Positions 16,401 to 24,377 are shown, counted from the stretch's first letter. The stretch: DNA of 24,991 bases from a bacterium UBP4_UBA6127 (GCA_002428325.1 DIVR01000039.1:1-24991), one strand, 5' to 3'. Notes: generated from the letters alone by a model not told the origin. Translations and numbers: made by a program.

Positions 16401-17967
16401 CGGTTCTCTGCCTTTCAAAGAGGGAACCCTTTATCTGGAAATCGGCGAGAAAAAACAGGAATATGAAATTGAGTTGGCCCCAGAAGAACAAGGTTGCTTC
16501 TCGGGGCAGACCTCTTTTATTCTACCTTTCAAGAATGGGCAGTTCTCTTTTGAGTTTCCCATTCGGCCTTTGGGAAGCCCAGGTGTCATTCCCATTCGAA
16601 TTTATGGAATCGATAAAAAGGGGAAAATGGATGCTTCAGGATATTCCCTGCTGACAGTGGACTCCTATCGATTAAATGGACAAATCTTTGATTCTGCTGT
16701 GGACGAGGGAACAGCGACCCTCTGGGCTGAGATCGCTAATCCGGGTCCCCTGAATTTACCTGGAATCGTCGGAAATTTCAAGATGGATGGGCATCCTGTC
16801 ACACAAGCCCAAATTGGTAGTTTTGCTGCTGGGCAGAGTGCCCAACCCATGTTCCAGTTCCCGGTTCCTCCAGGAGTACATACCTTGGAAGTGGAAGCCA
16901 AAACCTTGAATGGATATTCGTTACTGACCATCACCCGAATGCTTCTGAATCCCAATGTTCCTCCCTCCTATCCTTCTTTATCCATAACGGATGGGGAAAT
17001 CAGGATGGACCCGGAAATCCCTGTCCAGGGAAAGAATCTGGAAATCCAGGCGGTGATTCATAATTTGGACAGAGTCAGCCAGGATTCTGTCCGGGTGGAA
17101 TTGGTAACCAATGGGAAGCAGGTGGTATCCTTCCAGAATATTGCCCGTATTCCGGCGCAATCCGCTTTTACCACCACGATGAAATGGACAATATCCAGAG
17201 GGATAGATACCGCCCAACTGGCTTTAGTTCTTTCAGGAGAGACTGCCTGGTCCAGGCTTATGACCCCTCTCCAAATGTCAGACCCTTCCATTTCCAGTAC
17301 CGATGTCATTATGTCTAAAGAGGGTTATTTGGATGGAGAAACCCTGTTTGCCACTATCACTGTCCATAACTATGGGGATTTACCGGCTGAAGATGTGCAG
17401 GTGATTGCTTATGATGGAGACCCCAATGTAGGAACCGGAAAACAATTAATGGACCGGACTGACTGGAGAATTCCAACAATTCCCTCCATAGCTCCCCATT
17501 CTTATCGGGTCATCCGGCAGCGGATGGATACCCTGAATAATGCCGGAGACCGAAATCTCTATTTCATTGTCAATCGTTTTAATCGGACCCCGGAATGGGA
17601 TGCCAATAATAACAAAGCCAAGATTCCTGTCCATATTTACAGTAAACCTCAATTGTCTATTGTAAAAACAGAATGGCTCAAGGATACAACCTTGAATTTG
17701 CCTGCGCATTCCCGAAAAGTCCTGCTTCGAGCGACAATTACCAATAAAGGGGAAACCACGGCTGAAGATGTGGTCGTCCAGTTCTATAACCATAATGTGA
17801 AAATCGGGGGGGATTTAGTCATTCCCTCTATCAAGCATAAGGAAGAAAAATCTGTTGAGAGTTATTGGGATATTCCTTTAGGTAAACATAATGTCCATGT
17901 GGAAGTGGGATTGAAAAGCCATTTCGACCGGGCTTCTAATACGGTCCTTGGACTGGATGGAAACTGA
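13471..17967 (+). CDS. Secreted gingipain-like C25 cysteine peptidase with C-terminal Ig-like domains
   Basis: A 1498-residue exported protein. A signal peptide begins MNKRKNCSTRRLTG followed by a hydrophobic stretch and VAVAQ; the frame opens further upstream at TTG 13372, but that codon lies inside the inverted repeat and would bury the signal, so ATG 13471 is chosen. Residues about 30-580 are beta-rich. The C25 domain spans about 585-955: it starts near DYILIYHPDF, includes VLLMGDGTSDYKG, the His motif FGHGSPNVWG (His814) and the Cys motif NLTCSMGQFD (Cys853), and ends with FSDPALRMLPP. His and Cys form the presumed catalytic dyad, as in gingipains. The remainder consists of several Ig-like/CARDB domains (for example VHNYGDLPAEDVQV). 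No type IX sorting tail is recognisable. It has its own promoter and terminator and precedes the propeller cluster. Substrate unknown; it may mature other exported proteins. Confidence 0.88.
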   Translation: MNKRKNCSTRRLTGLFFLIFGLMGVVAVAQPSLPILKSNQKPALGWSVFQSDTSQIRLGYKSYSSLSSLSEATIYLGLFPQGPPKASLSDGVYLSYDTVGGYQGRVSADSVQSLNYSEPLVRLEPLGWIRDWRIGRLIVRTSRSYLGQTYRISSTLIQILPSDPSRLEIDTTIQAGDSRGNGLDKVLGDMLVNYQPDSPLRALPLISRGYYPGLTSPDFLDKKKSWVRFEVSTSGLCRIPLSDLIPMGLNIKKSLPQFKLYRKGLLQPLDLIEPDPDVKGDAGSLIFFNQNENNPYSSNQVYWLSWDENFPLTESYLTETLKTPEDLGTLVLPKGFFQKTNLIFEEDNIQDPTVSMRGFESKEPWFWKSFSVTSSGMVKIELKGTDNLEASGGVIPLEIVLAGKPAESKVSSHLVVLTWDTQTIGKAQWSGANLYSFKTTFSPSSLKSGFHKLGISLPGTKPSSPQDEIYLDSVRFDIRQPLQYEGFPLEIIPAKIEPSVSNYVTVTGIDSSAMKKVLHLYAVDTQGNLKKVSYVCREAEKTLIFPVSPGVKSYYLGSLEEGMETLEGKPFKVKDDLRSTSNQADYILIYHPDFIKAAQTLAKYRAKQGLAVRLVNVMDIYDQFNYGDFNPETLRDFLKYTLYFWKQPYPAYVLLMGDGTSDYKGRNQNGVINYIPPYRTKVMTDEDASDLWYVQLTGNDAFPDMEIGRISVNNPMDADAVVRKTIQYESSPERGLWRNRILFVADDGFEQDCWDMAELLPSRFFRKFINLRHYPYVDNFYLPPGEDSKISPDANKAIMDAISEGDLSIIYFGHGSPNVWGHERMLFGGDSKNSDMKKLTNGRKLPLVFNLTCSMGQFDWPTRPWNICITEDMHRVPDGGAVSLYEPTGKGFTPQHKQLTQRMIQALFTNEQWVHGDAVIESVISYFLDPTQENLPQMYVLFSDPALRMLPPDKEIALETTPRLLVNQQSTTLHISSGSLPFKEGTLYLEIGEKKQEYEIELAPEEQGCFSGQTSFILPFKNGQFSFEFPIRPLGSPGVIPIRIYGIDKKGKMDASGYSLLTVDSYRLNGQIFDSAVDEGTATLWAEIANPGPLNLPGIVGNFKMDGHPVTQAQIGSFAAGQSAQPMFQFPVPPGVHTLEVEAKTLNGYSLLTITRMLLNPNVPPSYPSLSITDGEIRMDPEIPVQGKNLEIQAVIHNLDRVSQDSVRVELVTNGKQVVSFQNIARIPAQSAFTTTMKWTISRGIDTAQLALVLSGETAWSRLMTPLQMSDPSISSTDVIMSKEGYLDGETLFATITVHNYGDLPAEDVQVIAYDGDPNVGTGKQLMDRTDWRIPTIPSIAPHSYRVIRQRMDTLNNAGDRNLYFIVNRFNRTPEWDANNNKAKIPVHIYSKPQLSIVKTEWLKDTTLNLPAHSRKVLLRATITNKGETTAEDVVVQFYNHNVKIGGDLVIPSIKHKEEKSVESYWDIPLGKHNVHVEVGLKSHFDRASNTVLGLDGN

Positions 17968-17996
17968 TTCTATCTCCTTGAATAAACTATAATATG

Positions 17997-18036
17997 AAAA
18001 CGCCTGAACTCTTTCTGAGAGTTCAGGCGTTTTTTT
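17997..18036 (+). terminator. Intrinsic terminator after the C25 peptidase gene
   Basis: ACGCCTGAACTCT pairs perfectly with AGAGTTCAGGCGT (13 bp) around a five-base loop and runs into seven T's. A-run and T-run on opposite sides make it potentially bidirectional. The stem core recurs in the terminator at 24310-24349. Confidence 0.9.
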
Positions 18037-18037
18037 G

Positions 18038-18311
18038 TTTTTCAATTATTACTTAGGTGGAAATAATTTTACAAATAATAAATGAGTATGGTATTCTGCA
18101 GCTTTGTTTGGTGTGTTACAAATTCTTTTGGGAAAATCCATATCATATTGATTATGTGGTTGATTGGGATTATTAGGCGGGTATTAATGATGTTCCTAGG
18201 TTAATCATTATGGGGTTAGGGTAGTTTTTATTTAAGGTCCTTCTTGTATTTTGTATTGGATAAATCGTTACCAATCATGGGGCATTCATTTATTTATTGA
18301 GGGTGGAGAAA
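18038..18311. other. Upstream region of the propeller cluster
   Basis: An AT-rich 270-bp stretch with no gene. The best promoter guess is TTGATT (18148-18153), 17 bases, then TATTAG (18171-18176); TTGATT (18160-18165), 16 bases, then TATTAA (18182-18187) is an alternative. A TAATGAT/ATCATTA dyad (18185-18210) with CCTAGG in its loop follows. None of these is strong. The 44-bp leader found before the other three propeller genes is absent here. Confidence 0.3.
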
Positions 18312-19790
18312 ATGAAAAAAAGTAATATTGAGATGTTGGTGTTGTTCTTATTGTTAAGTAATGGGTATTGGGGGTTATCAAATACTGCTTTTGCTTGGCC
18401 TGTGGAAAATGGTGTGGCTATTTCTACTTGTTCAGGTGATCAGGGTGAACCAAAGCTTTCTACTGATGGACAAAGAGGCGCAATTATTGTTTGGTGGGAC
18501 AATCGAAATAGTATTAGTACTACTGATATCTATGCCCAGATTGTCAACTATGAAGGTTATAGTTTAGGGCAACTCAATGGTATTCCTGTATGTGTTGCTA
18601 CAGGAATCCAGTATGCCCCACAGCTGATTTCGGATGGACAGGGCGGTGCCATAATCACTTGGTATGATGATCGAAATAGTATCACTACTACTGATATCTA
18701 TGTTCAGGCAATTGATAGTAGTGGAACTGTAAAGTGGGTATTAGATGGAATTGCAGTATGCACTGCCTCAGGTATCCAGTGGGCCTCTCAAATCATATCA
18801 GATAATAATGGGGGAGGTGTAATTACCTGGTATGATTTCCGAAATGGAAGTAATAATTCGGATATTTATGTCCAGGCTATAAACAGTAATGGAGTTATAA
18901 AATGGACATTGGATGGAGTTGCTGTTTGTACAAATTCCAGCAGCCAGGATTATCCACAATTAGTTACAGATGGACAGGGAGGAGCCATCATGGTTTGGCA
19001 AGATCATCGTAATGGAAGTAAAAACTTTGATATTTATGCTCAAGCTATTGACAGTACAGGTTCCTTGAAGTGGGAAATGGATGGAGTGGCAATCTGTACA
19101 ACAGCTAATAATCAATGTAACCCAAAACTTGTTTCAGATGGACAAGGTGGTGCCATTATTACCTGGGAAGATTATCGAAGCACTACTCTCAGTCCTGAAC
19201 ATGGAGCAGATATCTATGCGCAATCGATAGATAGCAATGGTAATGTTAAGTGGATAGAGAATGGAATTTCTGTTTGTACCGTTTTGAATGATCAATGGGA
19301 ACAGACTATGGTTGCCGATGGAGAACAAGGAGCCATAATTACTTGGCAAGATTATCGAAATACCACACTAAACCTTGAACAAAGAACTGATATTTATTGT
19401 CAGGCAATTGATAGTACTGGAGTCCTGAAATGGGATGTTAATGGAGTCGCTATATGCACGGCGTTTTCATATCAATATAGGCCAATAATTGTAAGTGATT
19501 GTGAGGGTGGAGCTGTTTTTACCTGGTATGATTATCGGAATGCTAACCATTATGATGTTTATACCCAGGCTATCAATAAGTATGGAACAATTGAATGGAG
19601 TATGGATGGACTCTCTGTGTGTACTGCAGTCGAGAACCAATATCCGGTTCTTGTGTCAGATAACCATGGTGGAGCCATTATTGCTTGGAGTGATAAAAGA
19701 AATGAGGTTGATTATGATATCTATGCCCAGAGTGTTAGTAGGGATGGAATAGTTCCTGTGGAACTATCCAGATTCTATTATGAACATTAA
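18312..19790 (+). CDS. Secreted eight-repeat protein, predicted beta-propeller (copy 1)
   Basis: 492 residues. Signal peptide of 28 residues (MKKSNIEMLVLFLLL... ending AFA), cleaved just before WPVENG. The rest is eight tandem repeats of about 53-60 residues with the pattern: W, DGVAICT, a variable loop, VSDGQGGAIITW, D-R-N, DIYAQAIDSSG, KW. Each looks like four short strands, one propeller blade. The first repeat starts with W and the last ends after DIYAQ, so the ring can close. Several blades carry longer loops (STTDIY; LSPEHGADIY). The ATG at 18312 has GGTGGAG at proper spacing, so it is preferred over TTG 18297. The tail VPVELSRFYYEH ends abruptly. I know the repeat from large exported proteins of uncultured bacteria; its function is not established. 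Likely periplasmic or extracellular. First of four paralogues. Confidence 0.8.
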   Translation: MKKSNIEMLVLFLLLSNGYWGLSNTAFAWPVENGVAISTCSGDQGEPKLSTDGQRGAIIVWWDNRNSISTTDIYAQIVNYEGYSLGQLNGIPVCVATGIQYAPQLISDGQGGAIITWYDDRNSITTTDIYVQAIDSSGTVKWVLDGIAVCTASGIQWASQIISDNNGGGVITWYDFRNGSNNSDIYVQAINSNGVIKWTLDGVAVCTNSSSQDYPQLVTDGQGGAIMVWQDHRNGSKNFDIYAQAIDSTGSLKWEMDGVAICTTANNQCNPKLVSDGQGGAIITWEDYRSTTLSPEHGADIYAQSIDSNGNVKWIENGISVCTVLNDQWEQTMVADGEQGAIITWQDYRNTTLNLEQRTDIYCQAIDSTGVLKWDVNGVAICTAFSYQYRPIIVSDCEGGAVFTWYDYRNANHYDVYTQAINKYGTIEWSMDGLSVCTAVENQYPVLVSDNHGGAIIAWSDKRNEVDYDIYAQSVSRDGIVPVELSRFYYEH

Positions 19791-19844
19791 TTGTTTTGAT
19801 TACAGCCGATTAATTTAACTTAAGGGGTTGAGAAATGAAAAAAA
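19722..19844 (+). repeat. 123-bp conserved gene-junction block, copy A
   Basis: It covers the last codons of propeller copy 1, the 44-bp gap and the first codons of copy 2. It is nearly identical to 21194-21316 and 22705-22827: the gap carries TTGTTTTGATTACAGCCG and the same ribosome-binding region (GGGGTTGAGAA here). Such identity in non-coding DNA, greater than inside the genes, indicates recent duplication or ongoing conversion. Confidence 0.85.
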
Positions 19845-21262
19845 ATAAGTATGGGATGTTGGTGTTGTTCTTGTTGATAACTACTGGATATTGGGGATTA
19901 TCAAATGATACCTTTTCCTGGCCAGTAGAAAATGGAATAGCTATTTGTACGGCCTCTGGCATTAAGCAGTATCCTGAAATTGTATCTGATGGCCAAGGTG
20001 GAGCTATTATTGCATGGTATAGTAGTGGGATTTATTGTCAATCTGTCGACAATGTAGGAACGTTGAAGTGGGCCTTAAATGGAGAGTCCATCTGTACCGT
20101 ATCTGGTATTGCGCAATATCCAAGGACTATATCAGATGGACTAGGTGGAGCAATAATTACTTGGTATGAGAATCAAAATGGATATGCTATCTATGCCCAA
20201 GTTATTGATAGTACCGGAGTGATAAAATGTCCTCTGGATGGCATTACGGTCTCAACATCTTCATGTGGCCTAAACAATCAACAGCTAGTATCTGATGGTG
20301 CAGGTGGGGCTATTATAACTTGGCAGGATGGACGAAATGGTGATTTTGATATCTATGCTCAAGCCATTGATAGTACTGGAACTGTGAAGTGGAATTTGAA
20401 TGGTATTGCTGTCTGTACTTCTTTGGGTATAGAAGACCATCCCGAAATTGTATCCGATGGTGAGGGTGGAGCTATCATTGCATGGAAAGATTCTCGAAAT
20501 GGTAATTCAGATATTTACGTCCAAGCTGTTGATAGTAGTGGAAAAATGAAATGGTTTTCAGATGGAGTTGCCATCTGTACTACTTCTGGGTCACAAGAAT
20601 ATCCTAATATTATACCCGATGGTCAGGGCGGGGCTGTTATTGCTTGGAATGATTATCGAACGGGCAATCTCGATATCTATGCACAGGCTATCAATAGTGC
20701 AGGTATGGTGAAGTGGACTCTGGATGGGGTGGCTATCTGTACAACTACAGGGAGTGGTAATTATAGCCAGGAATGCGTCTCTATTGTAACTGATGAACTG
20801 GGAGGAGCTATTATCTCTTGGCAGGATAAACGAAATGGTAATTCCACTGATATTTATACTCAAGCGATTGATAGTAGTGGAGTATTAAAGTGGACTCAAA
20901 ATGGTGTCGCTATTTGCACGGCTTCAAGAAATCAATGGTATCAAAATATAGTATCAGATGGACAAGGTGGAGCTTTTATAACCTGGGCAGATCAGCGAAA
21001 AAGTGAAAGTGATAGCGATATTTATGCTCAAGCCATCGATAGTAATGGAACTGTTAAGTGGATTACAGATGGCATTGCTATATGTACAGCCGAATCTTAC
21101 CAAGAGTATCCACAATTAATTATGAATGAGCTGGGAAGTATGATTATAACATGGCAGGATAAACGAAACTGGTACTGGGGTGATTGGTATATTTATGCCC
21201 AGAGTATTAGTAGTGATGGAATAGTTCCTGTGGAACTATCCAGATTCTATTTTGAACCTTAA
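19835..21262 (+). CDS. Secreted eight-repeat protein, predicted beta-propeller (copy 2)
   Basis: 475 residues, built like copy 1: a signal peptide ending NDTFS before WPVENG, then eight repeats. The first repeat is shorter (AWYSSGIYCQSVD, lacking the D-R-N turn). The third lacks the usual CT in its second strand and has TSSCGL instead, and the second ends KC where others end KW. The last repeat has a longer aromatic loop (NWYWGDWYIYAQ). Blade loops differ from those of its neighbours, whereas the DNA at both ends is nearly the same. The ribosome-binding site AGGGG lies eight to ten bases before ATG 19835. It sits 44 bp after copy 1 with no terminator between, so it is probably co-transcribed. 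Function unknown. Confidence 0.8.
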   Translation: MKKNKYGMLVLFLLITTGYWGLSNDTFSWPVENGIAICTASGIKQYPEIVSDGQGGAIIAWYSSGIYCQSVDNVGTLKWALNGESICTVSGIAQYPRTISDGLGGAIITWYENQNGYAIYAQVIDSTGVIKCPLDGITVSTSSCGLNNQQLVSDGAGGAIITWQDGRNGDFDIYAQAIDSTGTVKWNLNGIAVCTSLGIEDHPEIVSDGEGGAIIAWKDSRNGNSDIYVQAVDSSGKMKWFSDGVAICTTSGSQEYPNIIPDGQGGAVIAWNDYRTGNLDIYAQAINSAGMVKWTLDGVAICTTTGSGNYSQECVSIVTDELGGAIISWQDKRNGNSTDIYTQAIDSSGVLKWTQNGVAICTASRNQWYQNIVSDGQGGAFITWADQRKSESDSDIYAQAIDSNGTVKWITDGIAICTAESYQEYPQLIMNELGSMIITWQDKRNWYWGDWYIYAQSISSDGIVPVELSRFYFEP

Positions 21263-21316
21263 TTGTTTTGATTACAGCCGATTAATTTAACTTAGGGGTT
21301 GAAAAAATGAAAAAAA
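21194..21316 (+). repeat. 123-bp conserved gene-junction block, copy B
   Basis: Same extent as copy A, at the copy 2/copy 3 boundary. It ends copy 2 with SRFYFEP, contains the 44-bp gap and begins copy 3. It differs from copy A by only a few bases, for example in the last codons and the A/G content of the ribosome-binding region. Confidence 0.85.
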
Positions 21317-22773
21317 GTAATATTGGAATGCTGGTGTTTTTCTTATTGATAACTACTGGATATTGGGGGTTATCAAATACTGTTTTAGCTTGGCCTGTGG
21401 AAAATGGTATGCCAATTAGTTTGGGGTCTCTTACAGGGAATGATTCTAAACTAGTATCTGATGAGCAAGGAGGATTCATTATTACATATAGGTTTGATAA
21501 TCCTACGCTTGGTACAACCATAATAGTTAAAGCTCATGATAGTACAGGATCATATAAGTGGGGTCGGTGGTTTTTGGGGGGGAAAAGCCAATTAATTGGA
21601 GATGGTCATGGGGGAGTCCTGGTAGTTTGGGAGCATTATCTAAACAGTAAAAGTACAACTGATATTTATGCCCAAGCTATTGATAATAATGGAGAGTCTA
21701 AGTGGGTGTCGTATCATGGAATATCCATTAACAGTGTATCTAATATTCAGGTTAGACCACTATTGGTTTCAGATGGGAATGGCGGTGCGATTATTACCTG
21801 GATGGATTATCGGTCAGGAAATGGTAATCCTGATATTTATGCTCAAGCTGTTGATAGTTCAGGTATGTTGAAGTGGGCTATAAATGGAGTTGCTATTTGT
21901 ACGACTTATAGTATCCAGACTAGTCCACAACTGGTTTCAGATGGGAATGGTGGTGCGATTATTACCTGGATGGATTATCGATCAGGAAGCAATAACCCTG
22001 ATATCTATGCACAGGCTATTGATAGCTCAGGATCATGTAAGTGGGTACTAAATGGAGTCACTATCTGTACAGCTTCGAGTGAACAGCTATACCCGAAAAT
22101 TGTTTCAGATGATGAAGGGGGAGCAATTATTACGTGGGAAGATGGTCGAAATGGTGGAATTGTTTCTGCAGATATCTATGATATTTATGCACAGGCTATT
22201 GATAGAACAGGTGAAGTGAAGTGGGCATTGAATGGAATCCCGATTTGTATTTATTATGGTAATAAGTATGAACCTCAGATAATCTCGGATGGACAGGGTG
22301 GAGCAATAATAACTTGGACGGATTATAGAAATTTCGAAGGTTATGGTGTTTTTCAGTTTCATTATGCTGGTATATATGCCCAATATGTTAATAGTAGTGG
22401 AATATTGAAATGGGATTCCACCGGTCAAAGAATCTCATCTATTCATGGAGTAAATGATAAAAAATATCCACAAATAGTATCAGATGGGCAGGGTGGTGCA
22501 ATTATTACTTGGCAGGATCATCGAAATGGGAACAATTATGATATCTATGCACAGGCTATCAATAATGGTGGTATGGTGAAGTGGTTGAATGGAGTTACAA
22601 TTTGTACGGCTTCATACGATCAGCTATTTCCACAATTAGTATCGGATGGGCATGGGGGTGCAATTATTGCTTGGGAGGACCATCGAAACGGGAACTGTGA
22701 CATTTATGCCCAGAGTATTAGTAGTGAGGGCATAGTACCTGTGGAACTATCCAGATTCTATTTTGAACCTTAA
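21307..22773 (+). CDS. Secreted eight-repeat protein, predicted beta-propeller (copy 3)
   Basis: 488 residues with signal peptide (MKKSNIGMLVFFLLI... VLA) and eight repeats. The first two repeats are the most diverged of the array: ISLGSLTGN replaces ICTASG, the D-R-N turn is missing, and the second repeat opens GRWFLGG. Repeats 3 and 4 are nearly alike (ITWMDYRSGNGNPDIYAQ and ITWMDYRSGSNNPDIYAQ), pointing to a recent internal blade duplication. Repeats 5 and 6 carry long loops (IVSADIYDIYAQ; GYGVFQFHYAGIYAQ). ATG 21307 follows AGGGGTTG. It ends VPVELSRFYFEP, as copy 2 does. It is probably exported and possibly surface-bound; no anchor or sorting signal is visible. Confidence 0.8.
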   Translation: MKKSNIGMLVFFLLITTGYWGLSNTVLAWPVENGMPISLGSLTGNDSKLVSDEQGGFIITYRFDNPTLGTTIIVKAHDSTGSYKWGRWFLGGKSQLIGDGHGGVLVVWEHYLNSKSTTDIYAQAIDNNGESKWVSYHGISINSVSNIQVRPLLVSDGNGGAIITWMDYRSGNGNPDIYAQAVDSSGMLKWAINGVAICTTYSIQTSPQLVSDGNGGAIITWMDYRSGSNNPDIYAQAIDSSGSCKWVLNGVTICTASSEQLYPKIVSDDEGGAIITWEDGRNGGIVSADIYDIYAQAIDRTGEVKWALNGIPICIYYGNKYEPQIISDGQGGAIITWTDYRNFEGYGVFQFHYAGIYAQYVNSSGILKWDSTGQRISSIHGVNDKKYPQIVSDGQGGAIITWQDHRNGNNYDIYAQAINNGGMVKWLNGVTICTASYDQLFPQLVSDGHGGAIIAWEDHRNGNCDIYAQSISSEGIVPVELSRFYFEP

Positions 22774-22827
22774 TTGTTTTGATTACAGCCGATTAATTTA
22801 ACTTAGGGGTTGAGAAAATGAAAAAAA
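22705..22827 (+). repeat. 123-bp conserved gene-junction block, copy C
   Basis: Third copy, at the copy 3/copy 4 boundary, again with a 44-bp gap. The intergenic sequence is the same as in copy B apart from the few bases just before the ATG. The end of copy 4 does not carry the block: its tail diverges after DIYAQS. Confidence 0.85.
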
Positions 22828-24245
22828 GTAAATTAGGGATGTTGGTGTTGTTCTTATTGATATCTACTGGATATTGGGGGGTATCAAATGCTGTTTTAGC
22901 TTGGCCTGTGGAAAATGGTGTGGCTATTTGCACTAGTTCTGATTTGAAATATATACCTGAAATTGTGTCAGATGGGTATGGGGGAGCGATTATTACATGG
23001 ATGGATTGGCGAACTGATGATTGGGATATTTTTGCCCAATCTGTTGACAGTACAGGAGCTTTGAGGTGGAATCTGGATGGTGTAGCAATATGTACAGCAT
23101 CGGGTAGACAAGATTGTCCACAAATAGTTTCCGATGGCCAAGGCGGAGCAATTATTACATGGATGGATTCTAGAGATGGTTTGGATATTTATGCCCAGGC
23201 TATAGATAGCTCCGGAAATGTTAAATGGTCCTCCAATGGAATACTAATATCTGATAATACATGTGAGCAACCACAACTCGTTTCCGATGGCCAAGGTGGA
23301 GCTGTTATTATCTGGTGGGATTATCGAAATAGTCCTGGAGGCTGGGGTACTAATGATATTTATGCACAAGCGGTCGATAGCACTGGATTATTGAAGTGGT
23401 CTTTGGATGGAGTTGCCATTTGTACTGCTTCTGGTTCTCAAGAATATCCGGATATTGTTTCTGATGGGCAAGATGGGGCTATTATTACTTGGGTGGATTA
23501 TCGAACAGGAGATTACGATATTTATGCGCAAGCCATTGATGGTAATGGAAAAATCAAATGGGCTATAGATGGCCTTATTATCTGTACTGCTTATGGCGGA
23601 CAGAACTATCCCCGAATATTCTCTGATGAGCAAAAGGGAGCGATAATAACTTGGATGGATTATAGAAATGGTAATTGTGATATTTATGCTCAAGCTATTA
23701 ATAGCACAGGAATTGTGAAATGGGGACAAGATGGTGTTGCTGTCTCGAATGCTCCAAATGCTCAAGAATATACCTGTTTAGCTACAGATGGTCATGGTGG
23801 AGCTATAATCGCTTGGAATGATCAACGAAATGGAACTGGTGTATATGATGTCTATGTGCAATCAATAGATAGTACAGGGATCACACAATGGTCTGCAGAT
23901 GGTATACCTGTTTGTACAGCCTCAGGAAATCAGTTCACTCAATCTATTATCCATGATGGGGAAAATGGAACAATAATTGTCTGGCAAGATGAACGCAATG
24001 GTAATTGGGATATATATGCTCAAAACATAGACAGTGTTGGGTTAATTAAATGGGGGTATAATGGAATACCTATCTGTGTTGCATCTAATACACAGACTAA
24101 TCCTAGGATTGATGTAAATGGTTATGGTGGAGCTGTTATTACATGGGAGGACTATCGAAACGGGAGCCGTGACATTTATGCCCAAAGCATTAATAGCGAT
24201 GGAATAGTACCAATAGAACTATCTGGATTTGAAGTGGAATATTAA
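22818..24245 (+). CDS. Secreted eight-repeat protein, predicted beta-propeller (copy 4)
   Basis: 475 residues: signal peptide (MKKSKLGMLVLFLLI... VLA) and eight repeats. The third repeat is irregular, with ILISDNTCEQPQ and a longer loop SPGGWGTNDIYAQ; the others follow the consensus closely (for example DGVAICTASGSQEYP). The tail reads VPIELSGFEVEY, unlike the SRFY(F/Y)E ending of copies 1-3. It resembles the PVELS-F-E linker that in many large exported proteins leads into another C-terminal domain, but here the gene stops. ATG 22818 follows AGGGGTTGAG. It is the last gene of the array, 65 bp ahead of the terminator at 24310. Function unknown; no enzymatic motif is seen. Confidence 0.8.
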   Translation: MKKSKLGMLVLFLLISTGYWGVSNAVLAWPVENGVAICTSSDLKYIPEIVSDGYGGAIITWMDWRTDDWDIFAQSVDSTGALRWNLDGVAICTASGRQDCPQIVSDGQGGAIITWMDSRDGLDIYAQAIDSSGNVKWSSNGILISDNTCEQPQLVSDGQGGAVIIWWDYRNSPGGWGTNDIYAQAVDSTGLLKWSLDGVAICTASGSQEYPDIVSDGQDGAIITWVDYRTGDYDIYAQAIDGNGKIKWAIDGLIICTAYGGQNYPRIFSDEQKGAIITWMDYRNGNCDIYAQAINSTGIVKWGQDGVAVSNAPNAQEYTCLATDGHGGAIIAWNDQRNGTGVYDVYVQSIDSTGITQWSADGIPVCTASGNQFTQSIIHDGENGTIIVWQDERNGNWDIYAQNIDSVGLIKWGYNGIPICVASNTQTNPRIDVNGYGGAVITWEDYRNGSRDIYAQSINSDGIVPIELSGFEVEY

Positions 24246-24309
24246 GATATATCACTTTATTTGAAACAAACAATATTTCTATACCAGTTAAATTTCTAGT
24301 TTGTAGTTT

Positions 24310-24349
24310 AAAAACGCCTGAACCCTTTTTGAGGATTCAGGCGTTTTTA
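24310..24349. terminator. Bidirectional terminator after the propeller array
   Basis: AAAAACGCCTGAA pairs with TTCAGGCGTTTTT, with a looser CC/GG continuation and a short loop. A's on one side and T's on the other make it work for both the propeller array and the convergent hydrolase gene ending at 24378. The stem core ACGCCTGAA is the same as in the terminator at 17997-18036. Confidence 0.85.
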
Positions 24350-24377
24350 TAATGAAAATAAAATGACTGAGAATACT

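Noticed and set aside
15814..16491. A 225-codon open frame antisense to the C25 peptidase
   Set aside because: It overlaps the conserved His/Cys catalytic region of the peptidase, has no ribosome-binding site or family resemblance, and is explained as a shadow of that gene.
18312..24245. CRISPR-like or satellite repeat array
   Set aside because: The periodicity of about 160 bp is that of coding repeats; the DNA diverges between units while the protein pattern is kept, and there are no short identical repeats with unique spacers.
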